This document shows positions 43,383-52,344 of a DNA stretch of 64,000 nt, in pieces (the first letter of the stretch is position 1; each line of letters starts with the position of its first letter). Under the pieces are notes generated by a model. That model did no database searches. It had not been told where the DNA came from and saw only the letters and a list, made by a program, of their open reading frames with translations. The position numbers and the translations under genes are program-made. The DNA is from Bacillota bacterium (lineage in GTDB: Bacteria; Bacillota; Clostridia; Acetivibrionales; DSM-1351), in NCBI GenBank assembly GCA_023409265.1, contig JAEYHZ010000036.1:1-64000 (forward strand), written 5' to 3'.

Positions 43383-44291
43383 TTGATTCAAATCAAAGAA
43401 CTATATTCAAGAAAAGTGCTTCCCAAACTGGCACTCTTTATGTCAGCCTTCATCTGGGGAAGTTCATTTTTCATTATGAAAAATACGGTTGATGTGTTCC
43501 CGCCCTTCATATTACTGGGCTTCAGATTTACCATGGCAAGTATTTTGTTAGCTGTTGTATTTTTTAAAAAATTAAGACAGATAAACCTTGACTATATTTG
43601 GAAGGGTGCAGTAATAGGTCTTTTTTTATTCCTTGGCTACAGCACTCAAACAATTGGAATTACCGAGACCACTCCAGGTAAAAATGCTTTTTTAACTGCA
43701 ATCTATTGTGTTATTGTACCTTTTTTGTTCTGGCTGGTAGACAGGTCAAGACCGGATATTTATAACTTTATGGCTGCAATAGTTTGTATATCAGGAATAG
43801 GACTTGTGTCCCTGAAAGGAGATTTTTCCATTGGATATGGTGATGCCTTTACTTTACTGGGAGGCTTTCTATATGCAGGACACCTTGTAGCAGTTGCAAA
43901 ACTGGGAAAGGGGAAGGACCCCATAATCCTTACTATTTTGCAATTCAGCTTTGCAGCCCTGTTCTCCTGGTGTATGGGACTTACCTTTGAGGAGTTTCCT
44001 GCCAGCTGGGGAATGGAAAATATGATGGGGCTGCTTTATCTGGCGGTATTTGCAACTGCTGTTGCATTACTGTTCCAGAACATAGGTCAGAAATGGACAC
44101 ATCCTTCTGCTGCTGCAATAATCCTCAGTCTGGAGTCGGTATTTGGTGTCATGTTCTCGGTAATGTTCTATGGTGAGCAGCTCACACTAAGACTGATTAT
44201 AGGTTTCATACTTATATTTATTGCAGTTATAATATCAGAAACCAAGCTCTCCTTCATAAAGGATATTAAGGGAATATCGAAAGTTCAATAA
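43383..44291 (+). CDS. EamA/DMT family transporter
   Basis: A 302-residue membrane protein with about ten helices in two EamA repeats (FIWGSSFFIMKN at the start of the first; second from about residue 155). The family exports metabolites or amino acids; the substrate is unknown. The start is uncertain: TTG 43383 is directly after GAAAGGA, and no ATG with a good site exists before codon 20. A degenerate repeat and a terminator follow. Confidence 0.87.
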   Translation: MIQIKELYSRKVLPKLALFMSAFIWGSSFFIMKNTVDVFPPFILLGFRFTMASILLAVVFFKKLRQINLDYIWKGAVIGLFLFLGYSTQTIGITETTPGKNAFLTAIYCVIVPFLFWLVDRSRPDIYNFMAAIVCISGIGLVSLKGDFSIGYGDAFTLLGGFLYAGHLVAVAKLGKGKDPIILTILQFSFAALFSWCMGLTFEEFPASWGMENMMGLLYLAVFATAVALLFQNIGQKWTHPSAAAIILSLESVFGVMFSVMFYGEQLTLRLIIGFILIFIAVIISETKLSFIKDIKGISKVQ

Positions 44292-44322
44292 GCTTAATGA
44301 CAAGAGAGGGCAGTATTCAACA

Positions 44323-44405
44323 AGCAAGCAAACTCAATAAAGCAAGCAAACTCAAAATATAAGTAAACTCAATATAGCAAGTAAACTACACAATAAAAGT
44401 AAATC
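44323..44405. repeat. Degenerate tandem repeat of about 18-20 bp
   Basis: AAGCAAGCAAACTCAA occurs at 44323-44338 and 44341-44356, followed by two weaker copies with AAGTAAACT. Together they cover about 80 bases of the 318-base gap before the fumarase genes. No ORF runs through it. Confidence 0.65.
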
Positions 44406-44434
44406 TAACTTCAAATTCAGATTAAAACCTGACA

Positions 44435-44482
44435 AAAAGCCACTACACGCAAGCAAAAACAAAGTGTGTTAGTGGCTTTTTT
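44435..44482 (+). terminator. Intrinsic terminator
   Basis: AAAAAGCCACT (44435-44445) pairs with AGTGGCTTTTT (44471-44481), with T-run. Confidence 0.85.
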
Positions 44483-44559
44483 ATATTTGATTAAACCATA
44501 TAAATTATCAGTATAATGATAAAAATGAGATTTAATATTTATTGATAATTTTAGTAAAG

Positions 44560-44588
44560 TATAATAGAATTTTAGTATTAGTAAAATT
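44560..44588 (+). promoter_or_regulatory. Fumarase promoter -10 box and regulon motif
   Basis: TATAAT (44560-44565) is followed by a 21-bp motif at 44568-44588 (core TTTTAGTATTAGTAAAA) that matches the motif at 47219-47239 before the hydroxyproline operon at 19 of 21 positions. No clear -35 box was found. Confidence 0.6.
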
Positions 44589-44609
44589 AGTTAATCACTG
44601 GAGGATATG

Positions 44610-45452
44610 ATGAAAACAATAAAAACAGAAGAAATTACAGACATTGTCGAGAAGTTGTGTGTTGATGCCAATTACTATCTAAACTCCGATATAGAAGCTG
44701 CAATGACAAATGCCATTGAGGCCGAAAGGTCTGAATTGGGGAAAAGCATATTGGAACAGCTGGTGGAAAATGCTCAAATTGCAAAAGATCAAAAGATGGC
44801 CATCTGCCAGGATACAGGCATGGCGGTTGTATTTGCTGATATAGGGCAGGAGGTGTACATAAAAGGAGGGAGCTTGACGGATGCCATCAATGAGGGTGTA
44901 AGACGGGGCTATAAAAATGGCTATCTGAGAAAATCTGTGGTGGGCGACCCAATTGAGAGGGTTAATACCGGAGATAATACACCTGCAATTGTACACTATA
45001 ATATTGTAGAAGGTGATAAATTAAAATTGACAGTTGCACCAAAGGGGTTCGGAAGTGAAAATATGAGTGCACTGAAAATGCTCAAACCCTCCGATGGCAT
45101 TGATGGAGTAAAACAGTTTATTCTGGATGTTGTCAGCAGTGCAGGTCCCAATCCCTGTCCTCCCATTGTGGTAGGAGTAGGGATCGGGGGAACTATGGAG
45201 AAGGCAACCCTTCTTGCAAAAAAAGCTCTGCTGAGACCGGTTGATTGCCCCAGCGGACTGGAACATGTGAGAAAGCTTGAGGAGGAGCTGCTGATAAAAA
45301 TAAACAAGCTGGGAATAGGACCTGCGGGGCTTGGCGGAAGCACTACTTCCCTTGCAGTAAATATAGAAGTTTTTCCTACGCATATTGCAGGACTGCCTGT
45401 GGCTGTTAATTTGAATTGTCATGCTACCAGGCATGCAGAAGCCACAATTTAA
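44610..45452 (+). CDS. Class I fumarate hydratase alpha subunit (TtdA/FumA-N type)
   Basis: A 280-residue iron-sulfur hydratase alpha subunit. Cluster ligand candidates lie in MAICQDTGMAV, GPNPCPPIVVGVGIGG and LNCHATRHAEA. With the next gene it forms a two-subunit class I fumarase/tartrate dehydratase-like enzyme. Some such enzymes also hydrate mesaconate to citramalate; the methylaspartate pathway nearby and the shared promoter motif make that likely here, but fumarate is the default substrate. ATG 44610 is favoured over 44607 because of spacing from GGAGG. Confidence 0.9.
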   Translation: MKTIKTEEITDIVEKLCVDANYYLNSDIEAAMTNAIEAERSELGKSILEQLVENAQIAKDQKMAICQDTGMAVVFADIGQEVYIKGGSLTDAINEGVRRGYKNGYLRKSVVGDPIERVNTGDNTPAIVHYNIVEGDKLKLTVAPKGFGSENMSALKMLKPSDGIDGVKQFILDVVSSAGPNPCPPIVVGVGIGGTMEKATLLAKKALLRPVDCPSGLEHVRKLEEELLIKINKLGIGPAGLGGSTTSLAVNIEVFPTHIAGLPVAVNLNCHATRHAEATI

Positions 45453-45493
45453 GCATCGTTGAAAAAATATAAAAAGTATCCGGAGGATTTTTT

Positions 45494-46048
45494 ATGACTT
45501 ATAAAATTGAAGCTCCTTTGATGAAGGAAGCAGTTGACAATTTAAAAGCGGGAGACATGGTGAAAATAAGCGGTACAATTTATACGGCAAGGGATGCAGC
45601 TCACAAGCGTATGATAAACATGCTCCAGGAAGGTATTGATTTGCCCTTTGATGTGAAAAATCAGATCATATATTATGTAGGACCCTGCCCTGCCCGTCCG
45701 GGACAGGTGATGGGCTCGGCAGGTCCAACTACCAGCAGCCGCATGGATGCCTATGCGCCGAAACTTTTAGAGTTAGGCCTTGCCGGAATGATCGGAAAAG
45801 GCTTGAGGAGTAAGGAGGTAGTTGAGTCAATGATGAAGCATGGGGCGGTGTATTTTGGCGCCATTGGCGGAGCAGCAGCACTTATTTCTAAAACTATTAT
45901 CAGAGAAGAAATTATAGCCTTTCCCGAATTAGGCCCCGAAGCATTGAGAAAACTTACAGTAGTAGATTTCCCGGCCGTTGTTGTTATAGACCGCTTTGGG
46001 AAAAACCTGTATGAGATTGGCAGGAATGAATACTGCAGTGTTATTTAA
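45494..46048 (+). CDS. Class I fumarate hydratase beta subunit (TtdB/FumA-C type)
   Basis: A 184-residue C-terminal-domain subunit with GTIYTARDAAHKRM, YYVGPCPARPGQVMGSAGPTTS and FGAIGGAAAL motifs. It starts 41 bases after the alpha subunit behind CGGAGG, so both are in one operon. The subunit supplies the substrate-binding swivel domain. Confidence 0.92.
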   Translation: MTYKIEAPLMKEAVDNLKAGDMVKISGTIYTARDAAHKRMINMLQEGIDLPFDVKNQIIYYVGPCPARPGQVMGSAGPTTSSRMDAYAPKLLELGLAGMIGKGLRSKEVVESMMKHGAVYFGAIGGAAALISKTIIREEIIAFPELGPEALRKLTVVDFPAVVVIDRFGKNLYEIGRNEYCSVI

Positions 46049-46074
46049 AAATTGTGAAATTAATAGAATATGAA

Positions 46075-46101
46075 AACAGCTGAGTGTTTAACTCAGCTGT
46101 T
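46075..46101. terminator. Hairpin between convergent genes
   Basis: AACAGCTGAGT (46075-46085) and ACTCAGCTGTT (46091-46101) form a perfect 10-bp stem lacking a strong T-run on the plus strand. Confidence 0.65.
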
Positions 46102-46114
46102 ACACAGAGGAAAT

Positions 46115-46139
46115 AAATTTTTCTGCAACCGAAAAATTT
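46115..46139 (-). terminator. Hairpin overlapping the stop of the QueG-like gene
   Basis: AAATTTTTC (46115-46123) and GAAAAATTT (46131-46139) form a 9-bp AT-rich stem at the end of the minus-strand gene. Similar short hairpins occur near 53288, 60698 and 62283. Confidence 0.45.
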
Positions 46140-47074
46140 TATCTGAACTCATGCGTTATAAGAGCCTTCAGGTTGGTTGCAAGATGATGGTAATACATTG
46201 ATATATTGAGATCTTCCAATTTTGCAGCAAGGGATGGAGGGAGTTCCTCAAATTCCATGTTTTCAAGAATTAGTGAAGTTTCAGTATCATCAATTTCTGC
46301 CAGTTCTTCAACCTTGTCCAGCTGTCCCCTGTTTTGCGGGCATGGCAGCTGGCATCTGAGGCAGCCTACCAGGCAATTATGAGCTTCGGGTTGAATCCAG
46401 CCGGGAAATTCCGGTGTACCATTAAATTCATTGTAATAAGTCAGGCAGCGTTCTGCTTTAATAAGAAACCTTTCTTCAGTAATAGCAGTTGTTGGACATC
46501 TTGAGATACAGACACGGCAATTTTTACACATATCCATAACCCGGAGTTCATTCCAGGTTTCATCAGTATCGGTGCAGGGCAAATCGGAATAGAAGGCAGA
46601 CAGCAGAAAAAAGCTCCCGAATTCCGGGATATATGTGATGTTGTTCGCACCATATTCTGCAAGGCCGCTGTGTACAGCAATAAGTTTTTCTGGCAGTCTT
46701 GTAACTCTGACTGCATTATATCCGTAACTTTCAAGTATTTCATTTAAGTACTGCTTAATTTCTTCGGGTTTTTTATAATACTCTGTATATGTGGGGGGGA
46801 TAAGCACCGGAAAGCTCATTCCCTCATGTTTGAAATTGATTTTTACCACAGGGCTTGGAGAGGCAACTATAAAAATCGATTTTGCCCGATTCGGAGAAGC
46901 AGGAATATTAAAATTATGAAAATCATTAAACAGTTTATACATGCTTTGATCCAGATACCTGGCTTCATTGAGTTTTTCAATTTCTTCCTGAACTTCTTTT
47001 AAATGCTCCACCGATATGATACGGGCAGGATATCCTTTCTTACGAAGATACTCAAGAACTGTTTCAACCATCAT
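46139..47074 (-). CDS. QueG-like double 4Fe-4S protein
   Basis: A 311-residue protein resembling epoxyqueuosine reductase and its paralogues. Two 4Fe-4S motifs are present: CKNCRVCISRCP and, with different spacing, CLVGCLRCQLPCP. The N-terminal domain (about 1-170) is the cobalamin-binding-like part of the family. A true QueG is usually longer and has a HEAT-like C-terminus, so a role in queuosine synthesis is not assured. GGAGG precedes the ATG. It points away from the hydroxyproline operon. Confidence 0.8.
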   Translation of the reverse strand: MMVETVLEYLRKKGYPARIISVEHLKEVQEEIEKLNEARYLDQSMYKLFNDFHNFNIPASPNRAKSIFIVASPSPVVKINFKHEGMSFPVLIPPTYTEYYKKPEEIKQYLNEILESYGYNAVRVTRLPEKLIAVHSGLAEYGANNITYIPEFGSFFLLSAFYSDLPCTDTDETWNELRVMDMCKNCRVCISRCPTTAITEERFLIKAERCLTYYNEFNGTPEFPGWIQPEAHNCLVGCLRCQLPCPQNRGQLDKVEELAEIDDTETSLILENMEFEELPPSLAAKLEDLNISMYYHHLATNLKALITHEFR

Positions 47075-47189
47075 TTAATACCTCCTTTATTTAAATACCT
47101 CCTTGGCAATGTATGATTCTATATTATCAAGTTTCATAAAAAACAACAGTGTAAAAAACGTAGAATTAGTGGAACATTTTTGTATTGTA

Positions 47190-47239
47190 TTGACTTATAA
47201 TCTTGGTATGCTAAAATCAATTTTAGTAATAGTAAATTT
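47190..47239 (+). promoter_or_regulatory. Hydroxyproline operon promoter and regulon motif
   Basis: TTGACT (47190-47195), 15 bases, then CTAAAAT (47211-47217) and TTTAGTAAT (47222-47230). The same three blocks at the same spacing precede proC. The 21-bp motif 47219-47239 covers the predicted transcription start, as a repressor site would. The remaining part of the 307-base gap holds no gene. Confidence 0.7.
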
Positions 47240-47381
47240 AGTTTCGCTTACTTAAATTTGGACTTTAATTTAAAAGCACATGACAGCTAAGTAAACTAAG
47301 GCATTAATATGATGGTGCATATAAATTATTCTCGAATTTAATTTAAGTTCAAACAAATTATAAATTCATAGAGGTGAAATT

Positions 47382-48929
47382 ATGTTGCCAGAGTACAAAA
47401 ACGAAACGTATATTGATTTTTCAAAGCAAGAGAATGCAGCTGCAATGCAGGACGCGTTAAAGCTGGTTGACAGCCTGAAGGGAACACATTATCCGCTTGT
47501 TATAGGTGGAGAAAAAGTTAACTCTGAATCAGTAATTAAGTCTTTAAATCCATCAAATTATGAAGAAGTCATAGGAACAACGGCAAGTGCAACTGTTGAT
47601 CAGGCTGAAAAAGCAGTACAGTCTGCATTAAAAGCTTTTGAAAGCTGGAAAAACGTCAGTGCGAAAGAACGTGCCGGTTACCTCTTTAAAGCTGCGGCAA
47701 TTATCAGGAGGCGTAAACTGGAATTTTCAGCCTGGCTTGTAGAGGAATCAGGTAAGAATTTCGCCGAAGCTGATGCTGATACTGCAGAAGCAATTGACTT
47801 TTTGGAATATTACGGCAGACAGATGCTTTCATTGGATAAGGGAATGGATGTCTATTCTACAGTTGGAGAAATCAATGAATGCACATATATACCTTTGGGT
47901 GTAGGTGTTGTCATCTCTCCATGGAATTTCCCTCTTGCTATTTTGACTGGTATGACAGCTGCTGCCATTGTTGCAGGTAATTCGGTTATTATGAAGCCAG
48001 CCAGCACTACTGCAATTATTGCAGCAAAGTATATGGAAGTTTGGGAAGAAGCGGGACTTCCGGCCGGAGTACTTAATTATCTTCCTGGATCAGGCGGATT
48101 AATAGGTGACTATCTTGTAAAACATCCAAAAGTAAGGTTTATTAATTTCACAGGCTCAAAGGAAATCGGTTTAAGAATAAACAGTATGGCGGCCGAGCAT
48201 ACACCAGGACAGAAATGGATAAAGAGAGTTGCCCTTGAAATGGGTGGTAAGGATGCCATCGTTGTTGACTCTGAAGCAAATCTTGATGAGGCGGCAGCAG
48301 GTATAGTCGCTGCAGCATTCGGTTTCCAGGGACAAAAGTGTTCAGCGTGCTCACGAGCAATTATAGTTGCAGATGTGTATGACAAAATAGTTGAACTGGT
48401 AAAGGAAAAAGCAGCAAAATTAACTGTTGGTCCGGCGAGAACCCCGGGAATCAATATGGGACCTGTAATTGATGAAAAGGCTTTCAAGAATATTTTATCA
48501 TATATAGAAATTGGCAAGAAGGAAGGAAAGCTGTTACTTGGAGGAAATGCTCTTCCGGAAAAAGGCTACTACATAGAACCTACAATTATTATTGATATCG
48601 AGCCTGATGCAAGAATAGCACAGGAAGAGATATTCGGACCGGTGCTGGCTGTTATTAAAGCTGAAGATTATGAGGATGCTTTAAATATAGCAAACGGAAC
48701 TGAGTACGGTTTGACCGGTGCGGTATATTCAAGAAACAGAAGCAAGCTTGAAAAAGCCAGACGTGAATTCCATGTAGGAAATCTTTATCTGAACAGAAAG
48801 TGTACCGGAGCACTTGTGGGCGTTCAGCCTTTCGGAGGCTTCAATATGTCAGGTACCGACTCAAAAGGCGGAGGAACTGATTATCTTACATTGTTCATGC
48901 AGGCCAAATCAGTAACTGAAAAACTATAA
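47382..48929 (+). CDS. rocA: L-glutamate gamma-semialdehyde (P5C) dehydrogenase
   Basis: A 515-residue aldehyde dehydrogenase of the RocA/PutA type that oxidises P5C/glutamate semialdehyde to glutamate with NAD+. VIGGEKV, HRAGYLFKAAAIIRRRK-like and EADADTAEAIDFLEYY stretches match RocA closely; the catalytic cysteine is in GQKCSAC (C320) and the general base is E286 in ALEMGGKD. AGAGGTGA precedes the ATG. It begins the operon with the activase (1 base away) and HypD, so it would turn the P5C made by HypD into glutamate. Confidence 0.93.
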   Translation: MLPEYKNETYIDFSKQENAAAMQDALKLVDSLKGTHYPLVIGGEKVNSESVIKSLNPSNYEEVIGTTASATVDQAEKAVQSALKAFESWKNVSAKERAGYLFKAAAIIRRRKLEFSAWLVEESGKNFAEADADTAEAIDFLEYYGRQMLSLDKGMDVYSTVGEINECTYIPLGVGVVISPWNFPLAILTGMTAAAIVAGNSVIMKPASTTAIIAAKYMEVWEEAGLPAGVLNYLPGSGGLIGDYLVKHPKVRFINFTGSKEIGLRINSMAAEHTPGQKWIKRVALEMGGKDAIVVDSEANLDEAAAGIVAAAFGFQGQKCSACSRAIIVADVYDKIVELVKEKAAKLTVGPARTPGINMGPVIDEKAFKNILSYIEIGKKEGKLLLGGNALPEKGYYIEPTIIIDIEPDARIAQEEIFGPVLAVIKAEDYEDALNIANGTEYGLTGAVYSRNRSKLEKARREFHVGNLYLNRKCTGALVGVQPFGGFNMSGTDSKGGGTDYLTLFMQAKSVTEKL

Positions 48930-48930
48930 A

Positions 48931-49833
48931 ATGATGACAGGTATTGTTTTTAAAATTCAAAAGTATTCCATTCATGACGGTCCCGGAATCCGTACCACTG
49001 TTTTTTTGAAAGGATGTCCGTTAAACTGCTGGTGGTGTCATAATCCTGAAGGCCAGGAGCCTTCAGGAGTCATTGTTTATCATAAGGAAAAATGCCACCA
49101 CTGCGGCAGATGTATTGAAGTATGCAATAATGAAGCTGTTTACTTCAGGAATAAGGATCTGAAATGGGAGCGGAATAAGTGTACCCATTGTTACAATTGT
49201 ATTGATATATGTCCGGAAAATGCTCTTGAATCCATTGGGAGAAAAATGACTGTTTCTTCACTTATGGATGTCGTGGAAAAAGACACCATATTTTATGATG
49301 AGTCCGGCGGAGGTGTAACCTTTACCGGAGGAGAGCCATTCCAGCAGTATGAATTCCTGTATGAAATGCTTAAAAGCTGTAAAAGGAAAGGGATACATAC
49401 TGCCATTGAAACCTCGGGTTATACAGCCTGGGACAGGATGGAGAACATTGCCGGTTATACCGATCTGTTTTTATATGATCTAAAACTAATGGATGAGGGA
49501 AAACACATTAAGTATACCGGTGTGTCCAACAAAACGATATTACAAAATCTGGAGAAGCTTTCTGCGATACACAATAATATCTGCGTACGGATACCAATTA
49601 TACCAGGTGTTAATGATGATGAGGAGAATATTGACAGGAGCATCTTATTTTTAAAATCCACTTCCATTAGAAATATCGGTATACTTCCTTACCATGATAT
49701 AGGGATATATAAGTATGATAAACTTGGTATTCAATACAGGCTTAAGGGGCTTATAACGACTGAAGTACACGAGATGCAAAAGATAGCTGATGTTTTTATG
49801 AATAATGGATTTTGTGTAAAAATTGGAGGTTGA
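48931..49833 (+). CDS. Glycyl-radical activating enzyme for HypD
   Basis: A 300-residue radical SAM activase. The cluster motif is KGCPLNCWWCHNPEG; two ferredoxin-type 4Fe-4S motifs (CHHCGRCIEVC and CTHCYNCIDIC) follow, as in HypD, PFL2 and glycerol dehydratase activases. It would abstract hydrogen from Gly761 of the next gene's product. It begins one base after rocA with no clear site of its own, implying coupled translation. Its stop is four bases before the HypD start. Confidence 0.93.
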   Translation: MMTGIVFKIQKYSIHDGPGIRTTVFLKGCPLNCWWCHNPEGQEPSGVIVYHKEKCHHCGRCIEVCNNEAVYFRNKDLKWERNKCTHCYNCIDICPENALESIGRKMTVSSLMDVVEKDTIFYDESGGGVTFTGGEPFQQYEFLYEMLKSCKRKGIHTAIETSGYTAWDRMENIAGYTDLFLYDLKLMDEGKHIKYTGVSNKTILQNLEKLSAIHNNICVRIPIIPGVNDDEENIDRSILFLKSTSIRNIGILPYHDIGIYKYDKLGIQYRLKGLITTEVHEMQKIADVFMNNGFCVKIGG

Positions 49834-49837
49834 AGAC

Positions 49838-52198
49838 TTGAATAAAAGGATCCAGAAATTGAGAAAGGAAAGTGTTGAAGGAAAACCTTTCATTACCGGA
49901 GAAAGAGCCAGACTTGTTACCGAAGTTTATTCAAAACATTCTGGAAAAGTATCACAGCCTGTTTTACGTGCTCTTGTTTTCAAGCATATCATGGAGAATA
50001 TGTCCATAGCAATTCAGGAGGGTGAGCTCATAGTCGGAGAAAGGGGTTCGGCTCCACTTGCAACACCTACCTATCCGGAATTGTGTTGCCACAGTGAAGA
50101 GGATCTTGATATTATAAACAACCGTGAAAAAATATCCTTTAAAGTGAGCGATGAGTTGAAAAATTTCTATCGTCAGGAAATTATTCCTTTCTGGAAGGGT
50201 AAATCCATCAAGGAAATTATCTTCAACAGTATGTCACAGGAGTGGAAAGATACTTACGAAGCCGGAATATTTACAGAATTCATGGAGCAGCGTGCTCCGG
50301 GACATACTGTAGCAGATGAAAAAATATACCGGAAAGGATTTCTTGATTTTAAGGCAGACATTGAACAGAGCCTGAAAAGTTTGGATTTCTTTAAGGATGA
50401 TTATGCATATGAAAAACAGCAGGAACTGGAAGCAATGCATATTTGTGCTGATGCAATCATAAGGCTGGCCCAACGCTACTCTGAAAAAGCAAGTTCAATG
50501 GCTGCCCTGGAAGCGGACCCCCAGAGGAAGAAGGAATTACTGAAAATTGCCGAGGTGACGGGAAGAGTGCCAGCCCATGCTCCGCAAAACTTCTGGGAAG
50601 CCCTGCAGGCATACTGGTTCATCCATATTGGAGTCATAACTGAATTGAATACCTGGGACTCTTTTAATCCGGGTCGTTTGGATCAGCATCTGTATCCTTT
50701 CTACAAAAGCGGAATTGATGCCGGTACACTTACCTATGAAGATGCAAAGGAACTGCTGCAGTGCTTCTGGGTAAAATTCAATAATCAGCCCGCTCCTCCA
50801 AAGGTGGGCGTAACGCTCAAGGAAAGCGGAACCTATACTGATTTTGCAAATATTAACGTGGGCGGTCTGAAGCCGGATGGCTCTGACGGAATAAATGATG
50901 TGTCTTACCTGCTGCTGGAAGTTATTGATGACATGCGGCTTTTACAGCCCAGTTCAAATATCCAGTTAAGCAAAAAGACTCCAGACAGGTTTTTGAAGCA
51001 AGCATGTGAGATTATAAAAAAAGGTTGGGGACAGCCGTCTGTTTTTAATGCCGATGCTGTTGTGGAAGAGCTTCTGAGACAGGGTAAAAGTATTGAAGAT
51101 GCAAGATGCGGCGGTACCAGCGGGTGTGTTGAGACAGGTGCCTTCGGGAAGGAAAGCTATATCCTGACAGGTTATTTTAATATTCCAAAAATACTGGAAA
51201 TTACGCTGCATAATGGAACGGATCCGGTAACAAATAAAAAAATTGGTCTTGAAACCGGAAATGCCGTTGATTTCAAGTCTTATGATGAGCTGTTTACAGC
51301 ATTTAAAAAACAGATGCATCATTTTTTGGATATAAAAATCAAGGGAAACAATGTAATCGAAAAAATATATGCACTGTATATGCCTTCACCATTTTTATCC
51401 ATTATCATCAGTGACTGTATTACAAATGGCAGGGATTACAACTCAGGAGGTGCAAGATACAACACCACCTACGTACAGGGTGTGGGTATCGGAAGTATTA
51501 CCGACAGTCTTTCTGCAATAAAATACCATGTATTTGAGAAGAAAAGCCTAACCATGGAAAAGCTGTTATTTGCTCTGAATAACAACTTTGAAGGCTGCAA
51601 GGATGTACAGCAGCTGCTCTTGAACAAAACTCCGAGATACGGAAATGATGACGATTTTGCAGATGGCATTATGAAGGAAGTTTTTGATGCCTACTACAAT
51701 GAAGTGAACGGAAGAAAGAACATGAAGGGCGGCTGTTACAGGATTGACATGCTTCCTACCACCTGCCATGTATACTTCGGTTCAGTCATAGGGGCTTCGG
51801 CAGATGGCAGGAATGCAGGTCTGCCGCTGTCGGAAGGCATATCGCCTGTTCAGGGTTCAGAACATGAGGGGCCGACAGCAGTGATTAAGTCTGCGGCAAA
51901 AATGGATCATCTAAGAACGGGCGGTACGCTATTGAACATGAAATTCACTCCACAGCTTCTGCAAAATGAAGAAGGCGTCAGAGCTCTGGCAGGTTTGATC
52001 AGATCTTATTTTAAACTTGATGGTCATCATATTCAGTTTAATGTCATAGAAAAGGAAACCTTACTGGAGGCACAGAAAAATCCTGAAAAATACAGGGATC
52101 TTATTGTAAGGGTTGCCGGTTACAGTGATTATTTCTGCAATTTGAATACTGCATTGCAAAATGAGATTATTGAGAGAACAGAACATGAATCCTTTTAA
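49838..52198 (+). CDS. hypD: trans-4-Hydroxy-L-proline dehydratase (glycyl radical enzyme)
   Basis: A 786-residue glycyl radical enzyme that dehydrates trans-4-hydroxyproline to P5C. Residues lining the known HypD active site are all present: F148 and H156 in FMEQRAPGH, S330, D335 and F336 in ESGTYTDF, radical C430 and base E432 in SGCVETG, and Y446. The glycyl radical is G761 in RVAGYSDYF. TTG 49838 is the likely start, 8 bases after GGAGG; TTG 49823 overlaps that site. The length is close to characterised HypD. This assignment is one of the strongest in the window. Confidence 0.95.
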   Translation: MNKRIQKLRKESVEGKPFITGERARLVTEVYSKHSGKVSQPVLRALVFKHIMENMSIAIQEGELIVGERGSAPLATPTYPELCCHSEEDLDIINNREKISFKVSDELKNFYRQEIIPFWKGKSIKEIIFNSMSQEWKDTYEAGIFTEFMEQRAPGHTVADEKIYRKGFLDFKADIEQSLKSLDFFKDDYAYEKQQELEAMHICADAIIRLAQRYSEKASSMAALEADPQRKKELLKIAEVTGRVPAHAPQNFWEALQAYWFIHIGVITELNTWDSFNPGRLDQHLYPFYKSGIDAGTLTYEDAKELLQCFWVKFNNQPAPPKVGVTLKESGTYTDFANINVGGLKPDGSDGINDVSYLLLEVIDDMRLLQPSSNIQLSKKTPDRFLKQACEIIKKGWGQPSVFNADAVVEELLRQGKSIEDARCGGTSGCVETGAFGKESYILTGYFNIPKILEITLHNGTDPVTNKKIGLETGNAVDFKSYDELFTAFKKQMHHFLDIKIKGNNVIEKIYALYMPSPFLSIIISDCITNGRDYNSGGARYNTTYVQGVGIGSITDSLSAIKYHVFEKKSLTMEKLLFALNNNFEGCKDVQQLLLNKTPRYGNDDDFADGIMKEVFDAYYNEVNGRKNMKGGCYRIDMLPTTCHVYFGSVIGASADGRNAGLPLSEGISPVQGSEHEGPTAVIKSAAKMDHLRTGGTLLNMKFTPQLLQNEEGVRALAGLIRSYFKLDGHHIQFNVIEKETLLEAQKNPEKYRDLIVRVAGYSDYFCNLNTALQNEIIERTEHESF

Positions 52199-52220
52199 TT
52201 AGTAGAATAAATAATATTGG

Positions 52221-52264
52221 AGCTGTTTTAGTTTGAAAGAAAAGTACTTTCAAACTAAACAGCT
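52221..52264 (+). terminator. Hairpin ending the hyp operon
   Basis: AGCTGTTTTAGTTTGAAAG (52221-52239) pairs with the stretch 52247-52264, interrupted by one extra T, forming a long stem. The tail lacks a long T-run, so it may be a partial terminator. Confidence 0.7.
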
Positions 52265-52344
52265 TCCTGTTGAATTTAGTACTGCAGGTGAGTGATTATT
52301 AATATCCATTAATTTTGTGAAGCGGAAAGGCTGATGGTACATAG

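Noticed and set aside
44323..44405. CRISPR-like array
   Set aside because: Units are contiguous, degenerate and lack unique spacers; it is a simple tandem repeat.
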